Of a DNA stretch of 64,000 bases, positions 1 through 9,191 are shown one piece after another; the first letter of the stretch is position 1, and every line of letters begins with the position of its first letter. Under the pieces are notes generated by a model. That model was not told where the DNA came from. It saw only the letters and a list, made by a program, of their open reading frames with translations, and searched no databases. A program made the translations under genes and the position numbers. This DNA is from Fervidobacterium changbaicum (lineage in GTDB: Bacteria; Thermotogota; Thermotogae; Thermotogales; Fervidobacteriaceae), in the NCBI RefSeq assembly GCF_004117075.1, contig NZ_CP026721.1, positions 2,046,001 to 2,110,000 on the forward strand, written 5' to 3'.

Positions 1-987
1 ACTGAGAAGCTTTTGAAAACCGGACTTGTGGAAGTTGTCGATGAAGAAGTAAAAGAACCGGGTTCTGAAGGCATATGGGTGATAGCTACTGGTCCTACAA
101 CGGATGGTGAATTGGCAGAGTGGATTAAAAAAGTTACTGGCGGTGTTTTAAATTTCTTCGATGCGGTTGCACCGATAATCAGTGCGGAAAGCATAAATAT
201 GGATGTCTGTTATGTAGCTGATAGATACGGTGTAGGTTCCGGGGATTACATAAACTGTCCAATGAACAAGGAGCAGTACGAGGCGTTTTGGGAAGCGATT
301 GTAAATGCGGAAGTTGTTGAAATGGACGATTTTGATAGAAAGCTTCTTTTCGAACGTTGCCAACCGATAGAAGAAATAGCTCGTAGTGGTAAAGATGCGA
401 TGAGGTATGGCCCGTTGAGACCAGTTGGACTTCGAGATCCAAAAACAGGAAAGGAACCATACGCGGTTGTGCAGCTAAGAAAAGAAAATGTAGAAGGAAC
501 GATGTATAACCTGGTCGGCTTCCAGACAAGGCTGAAATGGGGAGAACAATTAAGAATAATCAGAATGATTCCGGGATTGGAAAACGCGGAGATTCTAAGA
601 TACGGTGTGATGCACAGGAACAGTTATATCGAATCACCGAAAGTTTTAGATAAATTCCTCAGACTGAAAAGTGATCCAAGGATATTCTTCGCTGGTCAGA
701 TAACAGGTGTGGAAGGATATGTAGAATCCGCGATGACAGGCCTTTATGTTGGGCTGAATATTGCAAGGTTGGTCGAAGGGAAAGAGATGGTCGAATTCCC
801 AAGAAAGACGATGTGTGGTGCACTGATAGATTACATAACGAGTGCGCATGAATTAAAGCCCATGTATGCGAATTTCGGGCTGATAGGTGGAGGCAAGAAT
901 CGCGAAAAGGTCGCACAAAAAGCTTTGGAAGAGATGAAGCAATTTATCGAAAGCACTGGGGAAAAACATATAGAAGGGGGAATCTAG
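1..987 (+). CDS. trmFO: TrmFO, folate/FAD-dependent tRNA (uracil-54-C5)-methyltransferase, 3' part
   Basis: The reading frame is open from base 1, so the gene starts outside the window; 328 codons are visible of a family that is usually about 435-440 residues. TrmFO makes ribothymidine at position 54 of tRNA using methylenetetrahydrofolate and FAD in the cytoplasm. The motif FERCQPIEEIARSG, the block around LRPVGLRDP, and the C-terminal FFAGQITGVEGYVESAMTGL, which matches the FAD-binding end of GidA/TrmFO proteins, support the call. The missing part would hold the N-terminal Rossmann dinucleotide motif. The stop lies 1 base before the start of the MATE gene, so the two are probably cotranscribed. 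Confidence 0.93.
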   Translation, partial: TEKLLKTGLVEVVDEEVKEPGSEGIWVIATGPTTDGELAEWIKKVTGGVLNFFDAVAPIISAESINMDVCYVADRYGVGSGDYINCPMNKEQYEAFWEAIVNAEVVEMDDFDRKLLFERCQPIEEIARSGKDAMRYGPLRPVGLRDPKTGKEPYAVVQLRKENVEGTMYNLVGFQTRLKWGEQLRIIRMIPGLENAEILRYGVMHRNSYIESPKVLDKFLRLKSDPRIFFAGQITGVEGYVESAMTGLYVGLNIARLVEGKEMVEFPRKTMCGALIDYITSAHELKPMYANFGLIGGGKNREKVAQKALEEMKQFIESTGEKHIEGGI

Positions 988-988
988 T

Positions 989-2377
989 TTGGAAAGCAAG
1001 GTGAATAGGAATATAGAACTCTTGCTGGGAGACTACCGAAAGGCGATTGTTAAGCTTTCCATTCCCAATATGATTGCCATGTTTATCCAAACGTTATACA
1101 ACCTTGTTGATGCCGTATGGGTTGCAGGTTTGGGACCTTCTACGCTCGCTGGTATGGGCTTGTTTTTCCCGATATACATGATAGTTATCTCAATTGCAAC
1201 TGGTATAGCGGTCGGTACCAGCTCTGCAATTGCGCGAAGGATAGGTGCTAAGGATTTTGACGGTGCAAATGCGGTGGCTGAACATTCGATAATCCTTGCC
1301 ATCTTTGTAGGTTTCTTGACCGCTCTTGTTGGTATTTTAACACTTGAAGGGGTTCTTCAGTTCACCGGTGCGTCCGGAGAAGCTCTACAAAAAGCAAAAG
1401 AATATGGAGTCATTATCTTTTTGTCTTCAGTATTTGCAATGTTTAACAACGCTGCTATCGGTATCCTCCGTGGTGAGGGAGATTCAAAAAGGCCTATGTA
1501 TATAATACTTTTCAGTTCGGTTTTGAATATGGTTCTTGATCCGATTTTCATATACGTTTTTAAATGGGGTATTAAAGGAGCAGCGTGGGCGACGAATATC
1601 TCGGTATTTGTAGCGAGTGCTATGCTTTTGCACCTTCTGATGTTTTCAAAAAAGACATTTTTGAATGTTGGTTTCAGAAAGTTTGTTCTTACTAAAAGCA
1701 TCATTCTGGATATCTTTACTGTCGGTTTCCCAACCGCACTTGCGCAGATCACAATGTCTGTAGCTATATATTTCCTTAACTTCTTTGCATCAAAAGCAGG
1801 CGGAGATATGGGAGTAGCAACGTTCACAGGTGCTTGGAGGATAATAAACTTAGGAACGTTAACTATTATTGGAATCTCATCGGCCGTAACGACGGTAACT
1901 GGGGCAGCATACGGCGCAAGGGATATTAAAAAGCTTGAATCGGCGCTTAACTATGCAATCAAATTCGCAGAGTACTTTGCAATTGCGATAATGGTAGGGA
2001 TTTTCTTTTTCTCAAAGCCACTTGCGATGATGTTTGCGTACTCCAAAGCTTCTGCTCAGCTCTTGGACAATATCTCTCAGGCTCTTAAGATACTTTGCCT
2101 TTTCTTACCAGGTACACCTTTCGGAATGCTCACTTCTGGCATGTTTCAAGGCATTGGACATGGTTACAAAAGTCTGGTAACAACGATATTGAGAACGGTG
2201 ATATTCCAGCTCTTCTGGACGTGGTTATTTGTAGACGTGTTTAAAATAGGACTGGCTGGAGTATGGTTGGGAATCGTCGTGGGTAACGCTACCGCTTCGA
2301 TAATAACCTACACGTGGGGCAAGATCACCATAAAGAAGCTGTATTCCATACAGAACCAACAAACGGAAATGGATTAA
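989..2377 (+). CDS. MATE family multidrug/Na+ antiporter
   Basis: A 462-residue polytopic membrane protein of the usual MATE length. Hydrophobic segments are spread over the whole chain in two similar halves (about residues 15-230 and 240-450). The N-terminal part has the typical MATE opening (IVKLSIPNMIAMFIQTLYNL, DAVWVAGLG) and a repeat-like GFPTALAQITMSVAIYFLN around residue 250. MATE proteins export cationic drugs or metabolites in exchange for Na+ or H+; the substrate cannot be read from sequence. The start is TTG at 989, preceded by AAGGGGG within the trmFO end. The 3' end faces the convergent pcm gene with only 12 bases between them. Confidence 0.92.
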   Translation: MESKVNRNIELLLGDYRKAIVKLSIPNMIAMFIQTLYNLVDAVWVAGLGPSTLAGMGLFFPIYMIVISIATGIAVGTSSAIARRIGAKDFDGANAVAEHSIILAIFVGFLTALVGILTLEGVLQFTGASGEALQKAKEYGVIIFLSSVFAMFNNAAIGILRGEGDSKRPMYIILFSSVLNMVLDPIFIYVFKWGIKGAAWATNISVFVASAMLLHLLMFSKKTFLNVGFRKFVLTKSIILDIFTVGFPTALAQITMSVAIYFLNFFASKAGGDMGVATFTGAWRIINLGTLTIIGISSAVTTVTGAAYGARDIKKLESALNYAIKFAEYFAIAIMVGIFFFSKPLAMMFAYSKASAQLLDNISQALKILCLFLPGTPFGMLTSGMFQGIGHGYKSLVTTILRTVIFQLFWTWLFVDVFKIGLAGVWLGIVVGNATASIITYTWGKITIKKLYSIQNQQTEMD

Positions 2378-2389
2378 GAAATCAGAATG

Positions 2390-2986
2390 CTAAACCATAG
2401 GTACGAATCTGACATGCCCTAAGGATTCTTCGGCGATCTTTGTTCCGTGTTTTCTTATTCTTTTCAAGATTTGCACGTATTCGTCTCCGACAGGAATAAG
2501 CAAAATCCCACCATCGCTAAGCTGCTCGATCAACGCTGGTGGGATTTCTTTTGCATAGCAAGTCACGGTGATTTTATCGTAAGGAGCGAATTCTTCTAAC
2601 CCAAACTTTCCATCGCTTAAGAATACTTCGACGTTTTCAAGTCCCAGCTGCTGGATAATTTTTTTTGCCCTATCGTAGAGTGGTTTAACTACTTCGACGG
2701 TGTATATCTTTCCAGTTGGACCAACAAGTAATGACATTACAGCAGCGTTGTATCCACTCCCGGTACCAACTTCCAGCACTTTGTTTCCTTCTCTTAGCTC
2801 TAAGTATTCGCACATCAATCCCACCATATGTGGGGCGGATATGGTTTGACCGTAGCCTATAGGGAGTGGCGTATCAACGTAAGCACTATCTTGATATTCC
2901 GGTGGCACAAAAAGTTTCCTGTCTATTTTGTTCATAGCCTCAATGACTTTTTTTGATACACCGTAATATTCAAGATGTTCGTACAA
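2390..2986 (-). CDS. pcm: Protein-L-isoaspartate O-methyltransferase
   Basis: Methylates L-isoaspartyl residues in damaged proteins with S-adenosylmethionine, a repair step useful at high temperature. The SAM-binding motif VLEVGTGSGYNAAVMSL and the PCMT signature region (PLPIGYGQTISAPHMV) are present, and the length of about 198-201 residues fits the family. Two starts are possible: GTG at 2995 (MGYLYEH) or TTG at 2986 (MYEHLEYYG). The second is preferred because AGGTGG lies 4-5 bases upstream of it, while the GTG lies inside that ribosome-binding site. It follows the CaCA antiporter gene on the same strand after a gap of about 34 bases, suggesting cotranscription. Confidence 0.93.
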   Translation of the reverse strand: MYEHLEYYGVSKKVIEAMNKIDRKLFVPPEYQDSAYVDTPLPIGYGQTISAPHMVGLMCEYLELREGNKVLEVGTGSGYNAAVMSLLVGPTGKIYTVEVVKPLYDRAKKIIQQLGLENVEVFLSDGKFGLEEFAPYDKITVTCYAKEIPPALIEQLSDGGILLIPVGDEYVQILKRIRKHGTKIAEESLGHVRFVPMV

Positions 2987-3020
2987 ATATCCCACCTTCT
3001 CAAAAAGTGGCTTATAGCTG

Positions 3021-3974
3021 TTAACCTCTGAAAATCAAATACGCGGTGTATCCTATGTACGCAGCAAAGAAAAGTGCGCCCTCAATCCTGCTTAATCTTA
3101 AATCCTTTGAGAAAAGTGTCAGAATAACCGTGATGGCAATAAGCAGTAAGACGTCCGCATTCAATACTATGGGGTAATTTAAAGGATTGATGATAGCGGA
3201 AATACCTAGTATGAAGAAAATGTTGAAAATATTAGAACCAACAACATTGCCCAATGCTATCTCATTTTTGCCTTTTATGGCAGCAACAAGTGAAGTGGCA
3301 AACTCAGGTATAGATGTACCAGCAGCAACTATTGTCAAACCTATCAACTTATCGGAAACTCCAAATACCTTTGCTATTTGTGTCGCACTGCTGACAATTA
3401 TACGTCCTCCAAACGAAAGACCTATCAGACCTCCGATTATGTAAATTACGGAGAGCCAGGTACTTATATTTTTTAACTTTGCCATTTCCATCTCCTCAAA
3501 TATCTCTCTATCTTTTTTTGCCATCTCGAATACGTAAGCAATGAAAATGGCGAAAAAGCATAGTAACACAACACCGTCACCACGTGTAATAAGTGAGGGG
3601 AGGTCCCGCCCCTTATTGCCAAGTGCGAGCACAGACAAAGCAGCTATCAGGCTAAGGGGAATTTCTTTCTTCAAAGTCGAATGTTTCACGGCTATCGGTC
3701 GTAGCATCGCAGAAAACCCTGCAACCACAAGGATGTTGAAGATATTGCTACCAATTATATTACCAAGTGCGATATCTGAATTCTTCTTGATGGATGAAAC
3801 AACATTCACCGCTAACTCTGGTGCGGATGTTCCAAAAGCAACTATCGTGAGCCCGATGACAAGGTCTGAAACTCTGAGCTTCTTTGCGATAGCTGAGGCA
3901 CCCTCTACAACTTTATCGGCACCGATACTTACCAAAACGAGTCCCAAAGCAAACAATAAGAAATTCAGAAGCAC
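3021..3974 (-). CDS. CaCA-family calcium/sodium antiporter (YrbG-like)
   Basis: An integral membrane cation/Ca2+ exchanger of about 317 residues. The two alpha-repeat signatures are visible: FGTSAPELAVNVVSS near residue 50 and AGTSIPEFATSLVAAI near residue 220, each followed by the GN(I/V)(I/V)GSNIFNI motif. These inverted repeats form the ion-binding core of the family, with about ten transmembrane helices. The start chosen is GTG at 3974, 6 bases after GGAGGTG; a longer TTG reading from 3989 would place that site inside the gene. The physiological ion is inferred from family membership only. Confidence 0.92.
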   Translation of the reverse strand: MLLNFLLFALGLVLVSIGADKVVEGASAIAKKLRVSDLVIGLTIVAFGTSAPELAVNVVSSIKKNSDIALGNIIGSNIFNILVVAGFSAMLRPIAVKHSTLKKEIPLSLIAALSVLALGNKGRDLPSLITRGDGVVLLCFFAIFIAYVFEMAKKDREIFEEMEMAKLKNISTWLSVIYIIGGLIGLSFGGRIIVSSATQIAKVFGVSDKLIGLTIVAAGTSIPEFATSLVAAIKGKNEIALGNVVGSNIFNIFFILGISAIINPLNYPIVLNADVLLLIAITVILTLFSKDLRLSRIEGALFFAAYIGYTAYLIFRG

Positions 3975-4139
3975 AAAAGACACCTCCAACTATCTACTTG
4001 ATAAATAAATTGCGGAATTCATCCGCGATAGATTGATAACCTAACCTTTGAATAACACATGGTCCAGCTTGCTTGATACTATTATACTACCTACTGCCAT
4101 TTTTGTATACGGTGGTCTATTTTCGGCGTTAATTGTTAG

Positions 4140-5642
4140 TCAGAAAAGCGTGGTAGTTCGGTTTTTTCCGTTTGATTTTGAAATGTACAACGCCTCGTCT
4201 GCTCTCTTTAAGAAGCTTTCAATCGTATCGCTCCCCTTTAACTGAGTGACTCCAAGACTTATAGTGACTTTGTACGGGGTGTCCTTGAACTTTTCCTCAA
4301 CCTTTGTACGAATTCTTTCCGCAATCAAGTGTGCTGCATCGATATCTGCTTCTGGTAGGAGAATGAGTATTTCCTCACCTCCCATTCTTATCGGAAAATC
4401 ACTTGCCCGAACATTTTTCAATATGACCTCCGCTATGCCTTTCAAAACTTCATCACCCACGTTGTGTCCGAACGTGTCATTAATTCTTTTAAAGTCGTCT
4501 GCATCGATAGAAATTGCGGACAACGGAATTCTATCAGCTTTGCTTGAAACATAGAGTCGTTCGATTTGGCTGTTAAAAACGTATCTTGTTAGCAATCCGG
4601 TCAAAACATCCTTCTCAAGCAGTTGACGAATCTGTTCGTTTAGAGACCTTAGACTTTGATTTTTACTTTCGAGTTCTTTGAGGTAAAGATTTATCTGCTC
4701 GCGCTGGTGGAGATACTTTTTTATTGTGTTGGCTAAACTGCCGATTTCGTCGTCTCGGTAGATATATTTCTCAACAGTGTCAGGTGTATGGTTGTCAATT
4801 GCGTAGATTATATCACTGAAAGGTTCCAGAGCCAAGTGCTTCAGTTTGACGTAGAACACCGAAAGAATAGATATCAGAATAGCAATAGATGTTATAACCA
4901 AAATTACAACGTACAAGAGATATCTTGTGAGCAATGTAAAATTCTTTGAAAAGATAAGATACGCCACTCCCTTACCGGTGTGATCTAAAAGCTTGTAAGA
5001 ATAAACCAGCTTTGTTATCGAGGAAATACCAGGTTTGTCTGAATAAGAGATAGAGGCTCCTGTTAGCTCTTCTAACTTTACCAGGTCCGTTACAGTCCAG
5101 TAGTTCCCAACTGTAATAACACTCGGCTCTTCAATCTGCCATAGGTTCAAGATTCTTGGTGATGGATAAAGAACGAACACCTGGATGGGAAACAAAGTTT
5201 CCGGGCTATCCAGAAAGAAATACGTCTTTCCCGTGAGTTGCTTGAAGGAGAGTTTGTCCAAAAGGTTATTAATCCTACTAACGTTTTGGTCGTCGAGAAA
5301 TAATGTATGTATAAGCCCGTCGCTTTCATAAAATGCAAGAAAATCAATGTCGAGCATTTTAAAATTTGATATCAAACTCTCTTTGTAGAGTGCCAATTCT
5401 TCATCAGCTGGAGAAAGCCTATCAAGGAGGCTTTTGTGGGTATCAAGTACGCGTTGGAGTTCCCTACTCTTCTGGCTGAATTGAAATTCCAAATCTTTTG
5501 ACACGTTCTTTGAAAACTCTTCTAACTGTAAGTTAAATGCGCTTTTTAAATTTGCCATCAGTAGAATGGCTAGTACAAGTGTGAACAAAAGAAAAGCAAT
5601 AGATGAATAAATGACGAGCTTTCTAAGTTTTTGTGCTATCAT
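4140..5642 (-). CDS. Membrane-anchored GGDEF diguanylate cyclase
   Basis: A 500-residue sensor protein. Residues 10-30 and about 237-260 are hydrophobic membrane segments that bracket an extracytoplasmic sensory region. A HAMP-like linker and a coiled-coil stretch (LYLKELESKNQSLRSLNEQ) follow, then a GGDEF domain from about residue 345. The catalytic loop reads MGGEEILILLPEAD, so the active-site motif is GGEEI, a functional variant. The DxxD-like inhibitory-site residues are not obvious. It would make cyclic di-GMP in response to an unknown external signal. Its nearest neighbour on the same strand is the CaCA gene, after about 150 bases. Confidence 0.9.
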   Translation of the reverse strand: MIAQKLRKLVIYSSIAFLLFTLVLAILLMANLKSAFNLQLEEFSKNVSKDLEFQFSQKSRELQRVLDTHKSLLDRLSPADEELALYKESLISNFKMLDIDFLAFYESDGLIHTLFLDDQNVSRINNLLDKLSFKQLTGKTYFFLDSPETLFPIQVFVLYPSPRILNLWQIEEPSVITVGNYWTVTDLVKLEELTGASISYSDKPGISSITKLVYSYKLLDHTGKGVAYLIFSKNFTLLTRYLLYVVILVITSIAILISILSVFYVKLKHLALEPFSDIIYAIDNHTPDTVEKYIYRDDEIGSLANTIKKYLHQREQINLYLKELESKNQSLRSLNEQIRQLLEKDVLTGLLTRYVFNSQIERLYVSSKADRIPLSAISIDADDFKRINDTFGHNVGDEVLKGIAEVILKNVRASDFPIRMGGEEILILLPEADIDAAHLIAERIRTKVEEKFKDTPYKVTISLGVTQLKGSDTIESFLKRADEALYISKSNGKNRTTTLF

Positions 5643-5717
5643 ATGAAGTTGTTATCCCCCTTGAGACAATTTGAAACGTCAGCGACCAATCTTCGTCTTA
5701 GTTTACAAATTTATTAT

Positions 5718-5760
5718 ATCACACGACCATTATATCACATAAACAAGTCTTAAAGTAACG
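5718..5760 (-). promoter_or_regulatory. Putative promoter of the GGDEF gene
   Basis: Two TATAAT hexamers lie in tandem on the minus strand around 5718-5745, each preceded by TGA so that they resemble extended -10 elements. No convincing -35 element is seen, so the exact start is uncertain. Confidence 0.4.
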
Positions 5761-5804
5761 TTTTTTCAAAGTTATCTTCTCAAAAGCAGAGGCCTTCTAA
5801 TATC

Positions 5805-5832
5805 TTTGGAACAATAAGCATATCGTTCCAAA
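5805..5832. repeat. Inverted repeat upstream of the gap promoters
   Basis: TTTGGAAC and GTTCCAAA form perfect 8-base arms separated by 12 bases, ending 11 bases before a -35 element. It is positioned like an operator. There is no U-run, so it is not a terminator. Confidence 0.55.
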
Positions 5833-5843
5833 ATATAGCTTAG

Positions 5844-5872
5844 TTGCCTAAACTCAGTCTATGTGGTATAAT
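5844..5872 (+). promoter_or_regulatory. Upstream promoter P1 in the gap leader region
   Basis: TTGCCT, 17-base spacer, TATAAT, with an extended -10 (TGTGGTATAAT). Transcripts would begin near 5879, about 180 bases before gap, giving a long leader or a separate small RNA. Confidence 0.6.
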
Positions 5873-5981
5873 ATGTCTGAAAATCCGCTGTATTCGAACA
5901 TGACAGGCCTTACTTTGGATTGACTTTTTTCACCAGTACGAAAACTTTGAAAAATATTCAAAAAATTTAACTTCCCGTACC

Positions 5982-6010
5982 TTGCAAATGTAATATTTAT
6001 ATTGTACAAT
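5982..6010 (+). promoter_or_regulatory. gap: Proximal promoter P2 of gap
   Basis: TTGCAA, 17-base spacer, TACAAT; predicted start near 6017. The ribosome-binding site GGAGGGAG is just before the gap ATG. Confidence 0.65.
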
Positions 6011-6039
6011 TTTTCACGAGCATGAGAAATTCGCACTAA

Positions 6040-7059
<1,020 letters not shown>

Positions 7060-7072
7060 TTCATAAACCGAT

Positions 7073-7096
7073 AAAGGGGGCTTGTCCCCCTTTTTT
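7073..7096 (+). terminator. Intrinsic terminator after gap
   Basis: AAAGGGGG, a short loop, then CCCCC followed by TTTTTT. It lies between gap and pgk, so pgk either depends on readthrough or on its own promoter. Confidence 0.85.
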
Positions 7097-7124
7097 GTAC
7101 GGTGTTGATATGTGAATGTAAAAT
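7095..7124 (+). promoter_or_regulatory. Possible pgk promoter
   Basis: TTGTAC, 18-base spacer, TAAAAT. The -35 overlaps the T-run of the gap terminator. This is a weak match but fits the need to restart transcription. Confidence 0.4.
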
Positions 7125-7149
7125 ACCTTAGGCTCAGGAGGTGTCGAGA

Positions 7150-8349
7150 ATGGAAAAGCTCACGATTAGGGATGTTGATCTCAAAGGTAAAAGGGTGATA
7201 ATGAGAGTTGACTTTAACGTTCCTTTGAAAGATGGAAAAGTTGCTGACGATACAAGAATAGTTGAAGCGCTTCCAACAATAAAGTATGCCCTTGATAACG
7301 GTGCAAAGGTAATTCTCCTTTCCCACCTTGGCAGACCGAAGGGCGGTCCAGATCCAAAATACTCATTGAAACCAGTTGCAGAAAGACTTTCTGAACTTCT
7401 TGGTAAAGAAGTAAAGTTTGTTCCAGCATTGTACGGCGAAGAAGTTGAAAAGGCAGTTGCAGAATTAAAAGAAGGCGAAGTTTTAATGTTGGAAAACACA
7501 AGATTCGACCCAGGCGAAGAAAAGAACGATTTGGAACTCGCAAGAAAATGGGCAAGCCTTGCTGATATCCACGTGAACGATGCATTCGGTACAGCTCACA
7601 GAGCACACTCAAGTAATGTTGGAATCGCTCAATACATTCCATCCGTTGCTGGATTTTTAATGGAAAAGGAAATTAAGTTCCTTTCCAAAGCAACACTTAA
7701 TCCTGATAAGCCATACGTGGTTGTCCTTGGCGGTGCAAAGGTTTCCGATAAGATAGGCGTCATAACAAACTTACTCAACAAAGCCGATAGGATAATCATC
7801 GGTGGCGCTATGATGTTCACATTCTGGAGAGCTCTCGGCAAACAAACGGGAAACTCTCTTGTTGAAGAAGATAAAATTGAACTTGCAAAACAACTCCTTG
7901 AACAGGCAAAAGAAAAAGGTGTCGAACTTGTTATTCCAACAGACGCAGTTTGTGCTCAGAAGATGGAAGCCGGTGTTGAGAAGAAGGTCTTCACTTGCGA
8001 AGAAGGTATCCCAGAAGGTTGGGCTGGCTACGACATCGGTCCTGCAAGTATCGAACTAATCAAGTCGAAACTTGCAGATGCGAAGACAGTTGTATGGAAC
8101 GGACCACTTGGTGTGTTTGAAATCGAAGATTTCGCAACTGGTACAAAAGCGGTTGCAGAGTTCATTGCATCTCTCACCGAAAAAGGCGTAACAACAGTAG
8201 TTGGCGGTGGCGACAGCGCAGCAGCAGTTGCTCAGTTTGGTCTTGAAAAGAAATTCAGCCACGTATCAACGGGTGGCGGTGCATCACTCGAATTCCTCGA
8301 AGGAAAAGAGTTGCCCGGTATAGTATCAATTGCGAATAAAAAAAAATAA
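7150..8349 (+). CDS. pgk: Phosphoglycerate kinase
   Basis: Transfers phosphate from 1,3-bisphosphoglycerate to ADP in glycolysis. About 399 residues, normal for the family. Visible motifs are [11 protein letters not shown] near the N-terminus, [20 protein letters not shown], the ATP-site region [13 protein letters not shown], and the C-terminal [10 protein letters not shown] and [10 protein letters not shown]. The start chosen is ATG at 7150, 6-7 bases after AGGAGG; the frame is open further upstream to a GTG. The gene ends IANKKK-stop inside a run of nine A residues, after which a -1 shift continues straight into triosephosphate isomerase. Confidence 0.97.
   Translation: MEKLTIRDVDLKGKRVIMRVDFNVPLKDGKVADDTRIVEALPTIKYALDNGAKVILLSHLGRPKGGPDPKYSLKPVAERLSELLGKEVKFVPALYGEEVEKAVAELKEGEVLMLENTRFDPGEEKNDLELARKWASLADIHVNDAFGTAHRAHSSNVGIAQYIPSVAGFLMEKEIKFLSKATLNPDKPYVVVLGGAKVSDKIGVITNLLNKADRIIIGGAMMFTFWRALGKQTGNSLVEEDKIELAKQLLEQAKEKGVELVIPTDAVCAQKMEAGVEKKVFTCEEGIPEGWAGYDIGPASIELIKSKLADAKTVVWNGPLGVFEIEDFATGTKAVAEFIASLTEKGVTTVVGGGDSAAAVAQFGLEKKFSHVSTGGGASLEFLEGKELPGIVSIANKKK
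8338..8349 (+). other. Slippery A9 run: putative -1 frameshift site joining pgk to tpi
   Basis: Bases 8338-8346 are nine consecutive A, read by PGK as three AAA codons, followed directly by the TAA stop. A -1 slip makes the next codon ATA (8346-8348), and reading continues as [16 protein letters not shown] without a stop. The same arrangement in Thermotoga maritima gives both a free PGK and a PGK-TIM fusion protein (established knowledge). RNA-polymerase slippage on the A-run is an alternative mechanism. Confidence 0.85.
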
Positions 8350-9116
8350 CCAATAGGAGATTCATTCTCGCTGGAAATTGGAAGATGAATAAAACACCCA
8401 GCGAAGCGCAGCTGTTTGCCAACACTTTGACCAATGCGTTCGCTGGGTTTAATTCTTTTGATATATACATTGCCCCTGTTTTTGTGGCGCTCGATAGAGT
8501 TCGAGAAGTTGTTGCATCGAGTAATATAAAACTGGCAGCGCAAAATATGTACTTTGAAGATAGTGGAGCATTCACAGGTGAAGTATCACCGAAGATGCTT
8601 AAAGAAATCGGAGTTCAAGCGGTTATAATCGGGCACAGCGAAAGAAGAAGAATTTTCGGAGAAACGGACGAGTTAATTAACAAAAAGGTGAAAAAAGCAC
8701 TCGCAGAAGGCTTGACTCCAATATTCTGTATAGGCGAAACTCTTGAAGAAAGGCAAAAAGGTTTGACGTTCTGTGTTCTTGAAAAACAAGTTAGAGAAGG
8801 TTTGTATGGAATAAGTGCAGAAGATGTCAAGAAAGTTGTAATCGCATACGAACCAGTCTGGGCAATAGGAACTGGTGTTGTCGCAACCCCAGAGCAAGCT
8901 CAGGAAGCTCATGAATTTGTGAGAGCACTACTTGAAAAAATGTACGGAGGCGAAGTTGCTCAGTCGGTGACAATCCTTTACGGTGGTAGCGTAACCCCAG
9001 AGAACTTCTTCGGTCTTTTTGTCAAACCCGATATCGATGGTGCACTCGTTGGTGGTGCAAGTTTGAAGGAAAGCTTTGTAGAACTTGCAAAGATAATGGC
9101 AAGCGTTCTTGGATAA
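8346..9116 (+). CDS. tpiA: Triosephosphate isomerase, expressed as C-terminal part of a PGK-TIM fusion
   Basis: Interconverts dihydroxyacetone phosphate and glyceraldehyde 3-phosphate. The catalytic residues are visible: Lys in AGNWKMNK, His in [12 protein letters not shown], and Glu in [11 protein letters not shown]. The first ATG in frame (8385) lies after the catalytic Lys and cannot start a working enzyme. The frame has no ATG, GTG or TTG before it; only ATA 8346 or ATT 8364 are available, the latter 4 bases after AGGAG. Start 8346 marks the first codon after the predicted -1 shift from pgk. About 256 residues, normal TIM size. Low-level separate initiation at ATT cannot be excluded. Confidence 0.93.
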   Translation: MTNRRFILAGNWKMNKTPSEAQLFANTLTNAFAGFNSFDIYIAPVFVALDRVREVVASSNIKLAAQNMYFEDSGAFTGEVSPKMLKEIGVQAVIIGHSERRRIFGETDELINKKVKKALAEGLTPIFCIGETLEERQKGLTFCVLEKQVREGLYGISAEDVKKVVIAYEPVWAIGTGVVATPEQAQEAHEFVRALLEKMYGGEVAQSVTILYGGSVTPENFFGLFVKPDIDGALVGGASLKESFVELAKIMASVLG

Positions 9117-9150
9117 GGCAGGTTTGTAATTAGTCAAGATAGTGAATTTA

Positions 9151-9184
9151 AAAAGCCCCCGATTTGGGGGCTTTAAATTTTTTC
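9151..9184. terminator. Bidirectional terminator between tpi and pyrBI
   Basis: AAAGCCCCC, a short loop and GGGGGCTTT, with T-rich sequence on the plus side and five T on the minus side. It can end both the glycolytic and the pyrBI transcripts. Confidence 0.88.
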
Positions 9185-9191
9185 GTCTTTT

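Noticed and set aside
8385-9116. tpi starting at ATG 8385
   Set aside because: This start would remove the conserved AGNWK segment with the catalytic lysine, so it cannot give an active isomerase.
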